A stretch of DNA of 64,000 nucleotides from Halobacterium wangiae (GTDB lineage: Archaea > Halobacteriota > Halobacteria > Halobacteriales > Halobacteriaceae), in contig NZ_CP089588.1 in assembly GCF_021249345.1 (NCBI RefSeq), positions 2,480,001 through 2,544,000 on the forward strand, written 5' to 3'. A program made the position numbers and the translations under genes. The first letter of the stretch is position 1. Each line of letters opens with the position of its first letter. The notes below the pieces were generated by a model that did no database searches, was not told the DNA's origin, and worked only from the letters and a program-made list of their open reading frames with translations. Shown here one piece after another: positions 42,043 through 50,400 of the stretch.

Positions 42043-42561
42043 TCAACGCGAGAGGTAGCCACCGATGCCGCCGAAGACGACCGGGTAGACGATGCCCATG
42101 TACAGCAGCGTCTCGACCAGTTCGGCGGACGTCTCGCCCTCCGTGAAGACGAACGTCCCGGCGACCGCGAGCACCGCGTAGCCGCCCGCGACGAGCGCAC
42201 CGGCCTTCGCGCCGTCCATCTCCTCGGGCCCCAGACTCCGACCAGCGCGGGTCTCCGCGAACATCTTGCCCGCGCCCGCCAGTAGCACCGGCGGGACTGC
42301 CCAGAGGAGTTCGAGGCTGCCGTACTCGGTCGTGAGTCTGTTGAGGACGTTGAGGCTCATGAAACCGTTCCCGACGCTGACGTTATGTGCGCCGAAGAAG
42401 GTCGCGCCGATGCCGAAGACGTCGAAGTCGAAGCTGTCGACGAAGACGGCGAGGAAGACGATGGTCGCAGCGAGACCGGCGATGTAGGCGGCGACGCCGT
42501 ACAGTGCAGCACTCTTGACGTGGAACGATTCGATCGACTGCCCCTGTCGCTGAGTTGCCAT
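42043..42561 (-). CDS. Hypothetical haloarchaeal membrane protein with four or more segments
   Basis: A 172-residue protein with hydrophobic segments at about 18-42, 85-102, 125-147 and 150-168. The region FDVFGIGATFFGAHNVSVG is a distinctive loop, and EMDGAKAGALVAGGY precedes the third segment. It recalls haloarchaeal 'DUF7978-like' membrane proteins in layout, but I cannot assign a function. The ATG at 42561 is preferred over 42570 because an AT-rich element (gtgtaatgaa, 42581-42590) is about 25 nt upstream. Convergent with the mutase gene and divergent from acetyl-CoA synthetase. Confidence 0.65.
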   Translation of the reverse strand: MATQRQGQSIESFHVKSAALYGVAAYIAGLAATIVFLAVFVDSFDFDVFGIGATFFGAHNVSVGNGFMSLNVLNRLTTEYGSLELLWAVPPVLLAGAGKMFAETRAGRSLGPEEMDGAKAGALVAGGYAVLAVAGTFVFTEGETSAELVETLLYMGIVYPVVFGGIGGYLSR

Positions 42562-42780
42562 GCCGGCCACTCACAGTCTCGTGTAATGAACATTTCCGTC
42601 GACAGGGATGTCGGCGGATGGGTGCGCTCTGAGACGGTTGGACCCCGGTTGCCCCACACGACGACTAGTTTCTGTCTAACTCGTGGCACGTCGAGCCGAG
42701 CGGGGAGGCGGCTGCGCTCGGACCGGGACGACCCTGGCCACCCGAGGGCGTCCGGTCGCCCGATTCGTTAGGGGGTGAAT

Positions 42781-42787
42781 CCTTATT
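42781..42787 (+). promoter_or_regulatory. TATA box of the acetyl-CoA synthetase gene
   Basis: ccttatt is centred 29 nt before the ATG at 42813 and 17 nt before an in-frame ATG at 42801. Spacing favours 42813 as the leaderless start. Confidence 0.5.
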
Positions 42788-42812
42788 GGTATGGTTATCC
42801 ATGGTACACTTG

Positions 42813-44795
42813 ATGAGCGACAACACCGAACTCGAGGCACACCTCGCCGAACAGGACTCCTTCGACCCGCCGGCGTCGTTCGTCGAGCAGGCGAACGTCT
42901 CGGATCCCGGCATCTACGAGGAGTTCGAACAGAACTGGCCCGACTGCTGGGAGCGGGCGGCCGACCTGCTCGACTGGAACGAACCGTACGACCAGGTGCT
43001 CGACGACTCGGACCCGCCGTTCTACGAGTGGTTCACGGGCGGCGAACTGAACGCCTCCGCGAACTGCATCGACCGCCACCTCGACGAGCGCGGCGACGAG
43101 GTCGCCATCGAGTGGATCGGCGAACCGGTCGACGAGGCCAACCGCACGTACACGTACCGCGACCTCTACGAGGAGGTCAACGAGTTCGCGGCCGCACTCC
43201 GGGAACTCGGCGTCGGGGAGGACGACGTCGTCACGATGTACATGCCGATGATCCCCGAACTCCCCATCGCGATGCTGGCCTGCGCCCGCATCGGTGCGCC
43301 CCACTCCGTCGTCTTCGCCGGGTTCTCCGCGGAGGCGCTCGCCACCCGGATGGAGTCCGCGGACTCCGAGTACCTCGTCACCTGCGACGGCTACTACCGC
43401 CGCGGCGACCCCCTCGACCACCTCGGGAAGGCCAACGAGGGTCTCGACTCGGTCGGACACGACGTGGAGTCCGTCGTCGTCGACCGCCTCGGGGACGACG
43501 GCTTCGACCACGGCCTCTCGGACAGTCAGCACGACTACGACGAACTCGTCGACGAACAGGCCGGCACGGAGGTCGACCCCGTCAGCCGCGACGCCGAGGA
43601 CATGCTGTTCCTCATGTACACCTCCGGGACGACGGGTCAGCCGAAGGGCGTCAAGCACACGACCGGCGGCTACCTCTCGTGGGTGACGTGGACGAGTCGG
43701 GCGGTCCTCGACGTGAAACCCGAGGACACGTACTTCTGTCCCGCCGACATCGGCTGGATCACGGGCCACTCCTACATCGTCTACGGGCCGCTCGCGCTCG
43801 GCACGACGACGATGATGTACGAGGGGACGCCGGACTACCCCGAGCGCGACCGGATGTGGGAGATCGTCGACGAGTACGACGCCACCCAGTTCTACACCGC
43901 GCCCACGGCCATCCGCGCGTTCATGAAGTGGGGCGCGGAGTACCCCGAGAGACATGACCTCTCCAGTCTCCGCCTGCTCGGAACCGTCGGCGAACCCATC
44001 AATCCGCGCGCGTGGAAGTGGTACTACAAGCACGTCGGCGACGAGGCGTGCCCCATCGTGGACACGTGGTGGCAGACCGAGACGGGCGGCATGATGGTCA
44101 CGGGGCTCCCCGGCGTCTCGACGATGAAACCCGGGTCGGCGGGGAAACCCCTGCCCGGGGTCGACGCCCGCGTGGTGAACATGGACGGCGACCCGGTCGA
44201 GGGCGGCCAGGCCGGCTACCTCACCGTGAACAGACCGTGGCCGGGGATGCTCCGGACGCTCTACAAGAACGACGAGCGGTTCGTCGAGGAGTACTGGGCG
44301 ACGTACTCGGACACGGACTCCACGGACTCCGAGGACTGGGTGTACTTCCCGGAGGACGGCGCCAAGATCGACGACGATGGCTACATCACCGTGCTCGGCC
44401 GCGTCGACGACGTCGTCAACGTCTCGGGCCACCGCCTCGGGACGATGGAGATCGAGTCCGCCATCGTCGGCGTCGAGGGCGTCGCGGAGGCAGCCGTCGT
44501 CGGCGGCGAACACGACGTCAAGGGCGAAGCGGTCTACGCGTACGTCATCCTCGAGGACGGCTACGACGGCACGGAGGAGATGCGCGAGGAGATCGTCGAG
44601 GGCGTCGAGGACGCGATCGGTCCCATCGCGCGCCCGGAGGCAGTCGTGTTCACCCCGGAACTGCCGAAGACGCGCTCGGGGAAGATCATGCGCCGCCTGC
44701 TGGAGGACATCGCGAACGACGAGGAACTGGGGGACACGTCGACGCTCCGCAACCCCGACGTCGTCGAGGACATCCGGGTCACCGTACAGGACTGA
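42813..44795 (+). CDS. acs: Acetyl-CoA synthetase
   Basis: A 660-residue adenylate-forming enzyme that makes acetyl-CoA from acetate, ATP and CoA. The ATP-binding P-loop (MYTSGTTGQPKGVKHT), the A5 motif region (TWWQTETGGMMVTGLPG, with the WWQTE Glu), the hinge GRVDDVVNVSGHRLG, and the C-terminal PKTRSGKIMRRLL with the acetylatable Lys are all intact. The N-terminal region (ANVSDPGIYEEFEQNWPDCWE) is typical of Acs. It feeds acetyl-CoA to the TCA cycle and, in haloarchaea lacking a glyoxylate cycle, to the methylaspartate route. An in-frame ATG at 42801 is an alternative. Confidence 0.95.
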   Translation: MSDNTELEAHLAEQDSFDPPASFVEQANVSDPGIYEEFEQNWPDCWERAADLLDWNEPYDQVLDDSDPPFYEWFTGGELNASANCIDRHLDERGDEVAIEWIGEPVDEANRTYTYRDLYEEVNEFAAALRELGVGEDDVVTMYMPMIPELPIAMLACARIGAPHSVVFAGFSAEALATRMESADSEYLVTCDGYYRRGDPLDHLGKANEGLDSVGHDVESVVVDRLGDDGFDHGLSDSQHDYDELVDEQAGTEVDPVSRDAEDMLFLMYTSGTTGQPKGVKHTTGGYLSWVTWTSRAVLDVKPEDTYFCPADIGWITGHSYIVYGPLALGTTTMMYEGTPDYPERDRMWEIVDEYDATQFYTAPTAIRAFMKWGAEYPERHDLSSLRLLGTVGEPINPRAWKWYYKHVGDEACPIVDTWWQTETGGMMVTGLPGVSTMKPGSAGKPLPGVDARVVNMDGDPVEGGQAGYLTVNRPWPGMLRTLYKNDERFVEEYWATYSDTDSTDSEDWVYFPEDGAKIDDDGYITVLGRVDDVVNVSGHRLGTMEIESAIVGVEGVAEAAVVGGEHDVKGEAVYAYVILEDGYDGTEEMREEIVEGVEDAIGPIARPEAVVFTPELPKTRSGKIMRRLLEDIANDEELGDTSTLRNPDVVEDIRVTVQD

Positions 44796-44840
44796 GTCGG
44801 GTCGGCGACGCTGCCGCCGACCAGGGACGTTCGACGGGTG

Positions 44841-45587
44841 TTACAGGTACGAGGAGTCCCAGCGCGTCGCCTTCCGCTGGTTCCCGCAGTCCTCGCAGTG
44901 GACGCGCCCCATCGAGTCCATCGACGTGTTGATGGACTGGCAGTTCGCGCAGTAGAACCCGTACTTGCTCTCCCGGTTCTCGTTCCGGTAGGCCGTGTAG
45001 AACGGTGCCTTCGACCCGCGCTCGCGCTCGTCGAACGCTACGAACATGGGTCCCGCGGCGGTCTCGACCCGTTCGGTGAGTTCGGCGCTCGACCCGCCTC
45101 CGGGGACTTTCACGTACAGGTGTTCGGTGTAGTCGTTGCCGGCGACGTCGACGGAGTGCTCGCCGGTGCGAGCGTAGCCGTGGGCCTGGTAGAACTGGTT
45201 GCCCTCGTCGTTCGCGGCGAGCACGCGCCCCTCGATGCGGTTCGCGCCGGATTTTGTCAGTGCCGCTTCCGTCCGTTCGAGCAGCCGGACCCCGAACCCG
45301 CGGTCGCGGTAGTCCGGGTGGACGTGGAGCCACTCGATGGCGGCCGCGGCGTCGCCGTCGAACTCGCTCTCGGAGAACGCGACCACCTCGTCGCCGTCCG
45401 CGAGGACGAGGTACTGGACGCCGTCGTCGTCGAGTCGGTCGGCGAGCCGCTCGTCCTGGTACCACTCCTCGGCGGCCGTCCTGACGATGTCCTCCCCCAG
45501 TGCGTCCGCGTACGTGGCCTCCAGGGACGCGTCCGCCACGCGCCGGATGCCGTCCCTGTCAGCAGTGGTGGCTTCTCGAACGTCCAT
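44841..45587 (-). CDS. GNAT acetyltransferase fused to a DUF5816-like zinc-binding domain
   Basis: A 248-residue protein. Residues about 1-160 are a GNAT domain with IEWLHVHPDYRDRGFGVRLL carrying the acetyl-CoA-binding R-x-x-G-x-G loop. Residues about 165-248 form a second domain with a beta-rich part (GPMFVAFDERERGSKAPFYT) and a zinc ribbon: two CxxC pairs, in FYCANCQ and VHCEDCG. This second part resembles the haloarchaeal DUF5816. The acyl acceptor is unknown. An AT-rich box at 45611-45618 (tacaaata read on minus) is 28 nt upstream of the ATG. Confidence 0.78.
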   Translation of the reverse strand: MDVREATTADRDGIRRVADASLEATYADALGEDIVRTAAEEWYQDERLADRLDDDGVQYLVLADGDEVVAFSESEFDGDAAAAIEWLHVHPDYRDRGFGVRLLERTEAALTKSGANRIEGRVLAANDEGNQFYQAHGYARTGEHSVDVAGNDYTEHLYVKVPGGGSSAELTERVETAAGPMFVAFDERERGSKAPFYTAYRNENRESKYGFYCANCQSINTSMDSMGRVHCEDCGNQRKATRWDSSYL

Positions 45588-45644
45588 ACACGCTACAATC
45601 GGCGTCCGGCTACAAATAGTTAGTCGCGGCGTATCCGCCGGCCG

Positions 45645-45938
45645 TCACGCCGTCTCCGCCCGATTCGAGACGTAGACGATGGCTGCCAGGCCCACTCCGA
45701 GCATGAGGCCCACCGCCACCACGCCGAACAGTGCGAGGTTCGGCCCGTTCAACTGGAACGTGATGGGGCCGATCGCGCCGTACTGTGGCTGGGGGCCCTC
45801 CACGAGCGGGCCGGTCGCTCCGCCGTTCCCGTAGACGATCTCTCCGAGTACGTAGCCGAAGACGCCGGCGACGCCGACGGCGGACACGTACATCCAGACG
45901 ACGACCCGGCGGCCGATTGTCTCCTCGCGTTCGCTCAC
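45645..45938 (-). CDS. Small two-helix membrane protein of the oxidase region
   Basis: A 97-residue protein with an N-terminal Arg-rich tail (RRVVVWMYVSAV...), a first hydrophobic segment (about 10-32), a polar external loop (NGGATGPLVEGPQPQYGAIG) and a second segment (about 67-90). It occurs next to cytochrome oxidase genes in other haloarchaea as I recall, but no function is established. It is divergent from the 28-residue gene, and both share the AT-rich box at 45967-45972, 25-30 nt from each start. Confidence 0.65.
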   Translation of the reverse strand: MSEREETIGRRVVVWMYVSAVGVAGVFGYVLGEIVYGNGGATGPLVEGPQPQYGAIGPITFQLNGPNLALFGVVAVGLMLGVGLAAIVYVSNRAETA

Positions 45939-45966
45939 GGTCGTCGGTAAGCACCCGAGTGAGTAG

Positions 45967-45972
45967 CCTTTT
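45967..45972. promoter_or_regulatory. AT-rich box shared by two divergent small genes
   Basis: cctttt (and its complement) is centred 28 nt before the ATG at 45998 on the plus strand and 31 nt before the start at 45938 on the minus strand. It is the only AT-rich element in a GC-rich gap and can serve both directions. Confidence 0.4.
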
Positions 45973-45997
45973 GCGGTGTCACTTCCAACCCCGAACC

Positions 45998-46084
45998 ATG
46001 GACGACAAAGAGATACTGCTGCTGGTGCTTGCGGCGATCGCGGTGTTGATGTTCCTCACGGGCTTCGTGCTCGTCCTCGCGTAG
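45998..46084 (+). CDS. 28-residue single-span membrane protein next to cytochrome oxidase subunit I
   Basis: A frame of 28 residues: MDDKEILLLVLAAIAVLMF plus TGFVLVLA. It has an acidic N-terminal tail, then one hydrophobic segment to the end, as in small respiratory subunits. Support: an ATG with no leader (TATA-like box 28 nt upstream), a clean stop, a position between two genes of the oxidase region, and an amino-acid composition expected of a membrane helix rather than of shadow frames. Small subunits of heme-copper oxidases (for example the 34-residue subunit IIa of the Thermus ba3 enzyme) look similar; homology is not claimed. It is convergent with the subunit I gene (28 nt between stops). 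Confidence 0.6.
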   Translation: MDDKEILLLVLAAIAVLMFLTGFVLVLA

Positions 46085-46112
46085 CGAACCGCGTAGAAAA
46101 GACGGTCCGGCG

Positions 46113-47846
46113 TCAGTCGGCGGACTGCGGCTCCTCGTCGTCGCCGCCGTCCGGGACCGGGCTCTTGCGCTTGTTGTCGAACCAGGTCCACTCCTTCGTG
46201 AACTGGTCGGTGGACTCGAGGTCCCACGGGTCTGCACTGTCGACTTTCGCCCCCTCCATCCAGGAGGTGACCATGTTCCACAGCCAGAACAGCGTCCCGA
46301 TGCCCATCAGGAAGGCGCCGACGGTGGCGAGCTGGTGGCCGGTCGTGAACTGCGTGAGGAACGTCGCGTACCGACGCGGCATCCCACCGTAGCCGAGCCA
46401 CAGCATCGCCAGGAACGTCAGGTTCGACCCGACGAGCGCGGTCCAGAAGTGGGCGTGCGCGAGACTCTTCTGGTACATCCGGCCGGTGATCATCGGGAAC
46501 CAGTAGTAGGTCCCCGCGAACAGCGCGAAGCCGATGGCGCCGAAGACGATGAAGTGGAAGTGTCCGACGACGTAGTACGTGTCGTGCAGGATGAGGTCGA
46601 CGGGGACAGCGGCGAGGAACACGCCGGTGACACCGCCGATGATGAAGTTCTGGATGAACCCGATGCAGAACAGCATCGGCGCGGTGAGACGGAGGTTCCC
46701 GTTCCACATGGTCGTGATCCAGTTGAACACCTTCACCGCGGAGGGGATCGCGATGGCGAGCGACACCGCCATGAACGAGGCCCGCAGGCGCGGGTCGATG
46801 CCGGTGGCGAACATGTGGTGGGCCCACACGCCGAAGCTCAGCACGCCGATGGCGAGCGTCGAGTAGACGACGAACTTGAAGCCGAACAGCTTCCGGCCCG
46901 CGAACTTCGGCAGGATGAGGCTGACCAGCCCCATCGGCGGGAGGACGAGGATGTACACCTCGGGGTGACCGAAGAACCAGAAGAGGTGTTGCCAGAGGAT
47001 GGGGTCTCCGCCACCGACAGTGAAGAACGTGGTGCCGAAGTTCCGGTCGAGCAGCAACATGATGAGCGCGCTCCCCAGCAGCGGGAACGCGAACAGGATG
47101 AGCCCGGACTGCGTGAGCATCGTCCACGAGAAGATGTCGAGGCTGGGCCAGCCGACGTCGTCGCCGCGCTCGTTGAAGATGGTCGCGATGAAGTTGATCG
47201 CACCCATCGTCGCGGAGACGCCCGTGAGGTGGAGACCGAGTAGCATCATGTCGATGGCGGGACTCGGCATCTGGATCGACAGCGGCGTGTACATCGTCCA
47301 CGACGTCGCCGCGGGGTCGACCCCCAGCGGCTGGAGGAAGAAGCCGGCCCAGATGAGGACGGCGCCCGGCGGGAGCAGCCAGAACGCGATGGCGTTGATG
47401 CGCGGGAACGCCATGTCGTCGGCGCCGATGAGCAGCGGGATGAAGTAGTTCGCGAAGGCGGCGATCATCGGCGTCCCGAAGAGGAACAGCATCGTGATGC
47501 CGTGACTGGTTAGGAAGCCGTTGTACAGCTGCGGGTCGACGAGGTTGACACCCGGTGCGACGAGCTCGATCCGCATGATGAGGACGGCGATACCACCCCA
47601 CGCGAACGCGAGCGTCCCGTAGATGCCGTAGAGGATGCCGATGTCCTTGTGGTCGACTGTCGTGAACCACCTGATGATACCGCCCGGTTTCTCTTCGTGC
47701 CCGTGTTCGGCGCGTTCTCCGTACGCACCGCCGACGTCACTGAGGGGCGTGTACGACCGCCAGTCCTCCAGACGCGCGAGGAAGGCGGCCACGGCGACGA
47801 GAAGGACGCCCATCAGCACGGTGAGCACGAGTGATGACGTGGCCAT
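46113..47846 (-). CDS. coxA: Heme-copper oxidase (aa3-type, A1-like), subunit I
   Basis: A 577-residue membrane protein with 12 or more hydrophobic segments that reduces O2 to water. It carries a low-spin heme and a heme-Cu(B) centre. Helix VI has WFFGHPEVYILVLPP: the HPEVY includes the Cu(B) His, the cross-linked Tyr and the Glu of the D-pathway, so it is A1-type. The dihistidine WAHHMFATG and the heme-binding VGHFHFIVFGAI are intact. The start region has about 60 residues that include the first helix and a His/Glu-rich stretch (AEHGHEEKPGG). A TATA-like box on the minus strand (47870-47876) lies about 27 nt upstream. Confidence 0.95.
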   Translation of the reverse strand: MATSSLVLTVLMGVLLVAVAAFLARLEDWRSYTPLSDVGGAYGERAEHGHEEKPGGIIRWFTTVDHKDIGILYGIYGTLAFAWGGIAVLIMRIELVAPGVNLVDPQLYNGFLTSHGITMLFLFGTPMIAAFANYFIPLLIGADDMAFPRINAIAFWLLPPGAVLIWAGFFLQPLGVDPAATSWTMYTPLSIQMPSPAIDMMLLGLHLTGVSATMGAINFIATIFNERGDDVGWPSLDIFSWTMLTQSGLILFAFPLLGSALIMLLLDRNFGTTFFTVGGGDPILWQHLFWFFGHPEVYILVLPPMGLVSLILPKFAGRKLFGFKFVVYSTLAIGVLSFGVWAHHMFATGIDPRLRASFMAVSLAIAIPSAVKVFNWITTMWNGNLRLTAPMLFCIGFIQNFIIGGVTGVFLAAVPVDLILHDTYYVVGHFHFIVFGAIGFALFAGTYYWFPMITGRMYQKSLAHAHFWTALVGSNLTFLAMLWLGYGGMPRRYATFLTQFTTGHQLATVGAFLMGIGTLFWLWNMVTSWMEGAKVDSADPWDLESTDQFTKEWTWFDNKRKSPVPDGGDDEEPQSAD

Positions 47847-47869
47847 GGAGGACAGTCAGGTCCGGACCG

Positions 47870-47876
47870 TAAAGAA
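47870..47876 (-). promoter_or_regulatory. TATA-like box of coxA
   Basis: On the minus strand this reads tctttac, centred about 27 nt before the ATG at 47846. It implies a leaderless coxA transcript, separate from the small genes upstream. Confidence 0.45.
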
Positions 47877-47991
47877 AGCTTAGGATTGGTCGCGGTCCCG
47901 TCCCGGCATCGGCTGTCGCCTCAGCAGTGGCTTTCCCGTCAAGAGTGCGTCACGAGAACGGCCGGCCGTCTGTTCGCGGATGCCGTGCGTG

Positions 47992-48216
47992 CTACTCCCC
48001 GCCCTCGATCTTCACGGCCGCCACGTAGGTGAGGACGGCGAGCGCGAGGAACGTGAACAGCATCAGGCCGTGGGAGACGACGACCAGCAGCGGGTTGTCG
48101 AAGCCCCACGGGTTCACGACGAGGTAGCCGACGATGAAGAACGCGAGGATGAACAGTGGAACGATGTTCACCGTCAGGTCGAGGAGCGTGTCCTTGTCGA
48201 AGACGCTGGAGTTCAT
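47992..48216 (-). CDS. Small two-helix membrane protein (DUF6684-like)
   Basis: A 74-residue protein with a short acidic head (MNSSVFDKDTLLDLTV) and two hydrophobic segments (about 14-36 and 45-66) that end in a KIEGGE tail. The pattern resembles the haloarchaeal DUF6684 proteins encoded near terminal oxidases. The start is fixed by an AT-rich aaatata box at 48241-48247 on the minus strand, 28 nt upstream. It may be a structural or assembly subunit of the oxidase. Confidence 0.68.
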   Translation of the reverse strand: MNSSVFDKDTLLDLTVNIVPLFILAFFIVGYLVVNPWGFDNPLLVVVSHGLMLFTFLALAVLTYVAAVKIEGGE

Positions 48217-48257
48217 TGTCTGAGGTAGAGAGGGGCGGACAAATATAGCTTGAGGAT

Positions 48258-48620
48258 TCAGAGCCGCTCGGTCTCGTAGAGGAACGCCGCCACCGCACCG
48301 CTGGCGACGACCACCGCGCTGCCGGTGAGGGCGAGTCCACGGGCCTCGGCGGCCGTGCCGGTGTAGAGCGCGACGCCGAACGCGCCGAAGACGACGGCGA
48401 TGCCCAGCGCGGGCTTCCACAGCGAGTCCGAGAACCCCGACTCGCGGAGGATACCGACGACGCTCACCGCGAACAGCAACAGGCCACCCACCGCGACGGG
48501 GAGCAGGCCGTCGAAGACGATGCCGATCTCGGAGGTGACGATGCCGAGCACGAGCGGAATCGGCCACGGACTGGCGCGCGTGTACTGCTCGCTCAACCCT
48601 GGCTCCGTTGGTTCGGCCAT
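48258..48620 (-). CDS. Hypothetical membrane protein of the oxidase region
   Basis: A 120-residue protein with four hydrophobic segments (about 18-40, 42-62, 68-88 and 95-116) and short loops. A SEQYTRASPWPIPLVLG start precedes the first. Haloarchaeal genomes keep similar genes next to coxA, but no function is known and no cofactor ligands are seen. The ATG at 48620 follows a TATA-like ctttctaac read on the minus strand (48642-48650). Confidence 0.65.
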   Translation of the reverse strand: MAEPTEPGLSEQYTRASPWPIPLVLGIVTSEIGIVFDGLLPVAVGGLLLFAVSVVGILRESGFSDSLWKPALGIAVVFGAFGVALYTGTAAEARGLALTGSAVVVASGAVAAFLYETERL

Positions 48621-48676
48621 ACCCGAGGTTGTCGCTGCCGCGTTAGAAAGCCATCGCTTCGTCGCGTGCCGACGAG

Positions 48677-48925
48677 TCACAGCGTGACGACGGCGTACAC
48701 CATCAGGAAGCCGAAGTAGAGCATCACGAGCACCGCGAGCGCGCGCAGGCGGAACGACCGCAGGTCGGCGTTCTCCGCGAGGTAGGCCTCCTCGAAGGCG
48801 TCCCGCTCGGCGTCGTCCAGACCGTCGTAGTGCTCCAGACCGCGGTGCAGGTCCCGGAGGCGCTCGTCGTGGAACGGCTCCCCGCAGTGCGGACACTCGA
48901 CGGCGTCTGGTGGTGTGTCGGGCAT
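48677..48925 (-). CDS. Small zinc-finger membrane protein (DUF7410-like)
   Basis: An 82-residue protein. Residues 10-33 form a C2H2-like finger (CPHCGEPF, then LRDLHRGLEH with two His), followed by an acidic helix rich in Glu/Asp and a C-terminal hydrophobic segment (about 60-82). A zinc-finger tied to the membrane is unusual; this layout is shared by haloarchaeal proteins of the oxidase neighbourhood. It begins two bases after the stop of the 457-residue gene, so the two are cotranscribed. Confidence 0.65.
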   Translation of the reverse strand: MPDTPPDAVECPHCGEPFHDERLRDLHRGLEHYDGLDDAERDAFEEAYLAENADLRSFRLRALAVLVMLYFGFLMVYAVVTL

Positions 48926-48927
48926 GG

Positions 48928-50301
48928 TCAGAGGAACGGTGGGGTGACTTCCGGCTGGCCGACGATCCAGAGACTCGCCATCGTGTACAGTATCATCACG
49001 GCCGTGAGCGGGTACTGGCTCCGGATGGCCTGCAGGCGTCCGGGGAACTGGTCGTAGGCGGTGCCGTGGGCCACCCAGATTGCGAGCAGGTGGCCCAGCA
49101 GGACGGCGGCGACGCCGACCGCCGAGAGCCACCCGGGCAGCACGAGCGTCCGCGCAGTCGGCGGGTTCAGTGGCGCTAACAGCGCACCGACGAGCGCGGG
49201 CGACAGCGAGAGGAAGTAGACGAGGTAGTGCGCGAGGTGGTAGCCGGCCGCGATGGCCAGCAGTGACGGGACGAACCGGACGGCGAGGGTTCGCGCGTCG
49301 GTGTACGTCGGCGCGGTCTCGCGGGCGGCGTGCGCTGACCACCAGTAGAGCCGGTGGAACCCGAGGAAGCCGACGAACAGCGCCGCGGGGTACAGCACCA
49401 GTGCGGGCACACCGAGTGGGACCACTACGCGCGCGAGCGACGCCCACGCGGGCGTGGCGACGAGGCCGTCGAACGTCGTCCCCCACAGCAGCGCGACGAC
49501 GAACGCGACGTCTCCCGGCGTGGAGACGATGCTGTCGGTCAGCCGCGCCGCGGGTAGCCGGAGCCGGAGTCCGTCTTCGGTCCGCTGGACGGGAGCGACG
49601 GCGCCGTACGTGCGGAACAGTCGGGCCAGCGGGTCTACCCGGTCGAACCACTCCCCGTGACCGACTGCCAGTACGCCGACGGTCGCGACGGCGAGGTACC
49701 CCAGTGCGGCGGTGGCGAGTAGCGGCGGGTCCTCCGCGAGCGGGCTGACGACCTCCACCCAGACGAGCACGAGCAGGAAGACGGCGCTCGTCCACGCCGC
49801 GCGGCCCGGCGACAGGTCGCGGATCGGCTCCGGGGCGACGCGAGCCACCGGGCGGGTGAGCGTGCGGAACGGGTCGACCGCCGGCCACGCGTTCCCGACG
49901 AGGTAGGTCGCCATCACGAGCCCCGCCCACCAGCCCACCCAGACGAGCATGATGGCGGCGTTCCGCAGCGAGTCCGAGGGGCCGAACAGGCCGGTGACCA
50001 CGACACCCACGAAGCCGACGAGACCGGCGACGCGACCGACCCACGCGAGCAGGCGCCGCGGGGCGGGGAGTCGGCGCGTCCAGCCGTGGACTGCCGCGAC
50101 GAACGCGCGGTCGGTGACGAAACTCGCCAGCAGGAACGACGCGCCGACAACGGCGCCCCCGGTCGAGAGGAACAGCCACGTCGGGACGGCGAGTTCCTGC
50201 TGGGTGGCGTCCCGGAGGGTGCCGCCGTGGGCGAGCGCCACCCCGCAGATGGCGGCGAGTCCGACGACGACACCCAGCGCGCGAGCCCCGCGACGGTACA
50301 T
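48928..50301 (-). CDS. Hypothetical polytopic membrane protein of the oxidase cluster
   Basis: A 457-residue protein with about 10 hydrophobic segments. An N-terminal segment (residues 5-25) looks like a signal or first helix and is followed by an external HGGTLRDATQQELAVPTW region. Large loops carry WPAVDPFRTLTRPVARVAP and GEWFDRVDPLARLFRTYGAVAPV, which look like a repeated W/F-x-D-P-x-R-x-L motif, suggesting two related halves. Similar proteins with unknown function occur in actinobacteria and haloarchaea. It leads a same-strand group that continues with the zinc-finger protein. Divergent from subunit III. Confidence 0.6.
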   Translation of the reverse strand: MYRRGARALGVVVGLAAICGVALAHGGTLRDATQQELAVPTWLFLSTGGAVVGASFLLASFVTDRAFVAAVHGWTRRLPAPRRLLAWVGRVAGLVGFVGVVVTGLFGPSDSLRNAAIMLVWVGWWAGLVMATYLVGNAWPAVDPFRTLTRPVARVAPEPIRDLSPGRAAWTSAVFLLVLVWVEVVSPLAEDPPLLATAALGYLAVATVGVLAVGHGEWFDRVDPLARLFRTYGAVAPVQRTEDGLRLRLPAARLTDSIVSTPGDVAFVVALLWGTTFDGLVATPAWASLARVVVPLGVPALVLYPAALFVGFLGFHRLYWWSAHAARETAPTYTDARTLAVRFVPSLLAIAAGYHLAHYLVYFLSLSPALVGALLAPLNPPTARTLVLPGWLSAVGVAAVLLGHLLAIWVAHGTAYDQFPGRLQAIRSQYPLTAVMILYTMASLWIVGQPEVTPPFL

Positions 50302-50371
50302 GAGCGGTGGTTGTCACCCGCTCCCCCTGAGGATTGCGGTCCGGCGACGGGGCGGACGCAGTTGGATGGGT

Positions 50372-50379
50372 TTTTAGTA
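50372..50379 (+). promoter_or_regulatory. TATA box of the coxC gene
   Basis: ttttagta is centred about 26 nt before the ATG at 50401, which gives a leaderless transcript and decides the start over long upstream in-frame extensions. Confidence 0.55.
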
Positions 50380-50400
50380 CTCGCCCCGCAAGCCGATTGT

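Noticed and set aside
42795-44513. 572-codon minus-strand frame opposite acetyl-CoA synthetase
   Set aside because: Shadow of acs; low-complexity Val/Asp/Arg composition and no motif.
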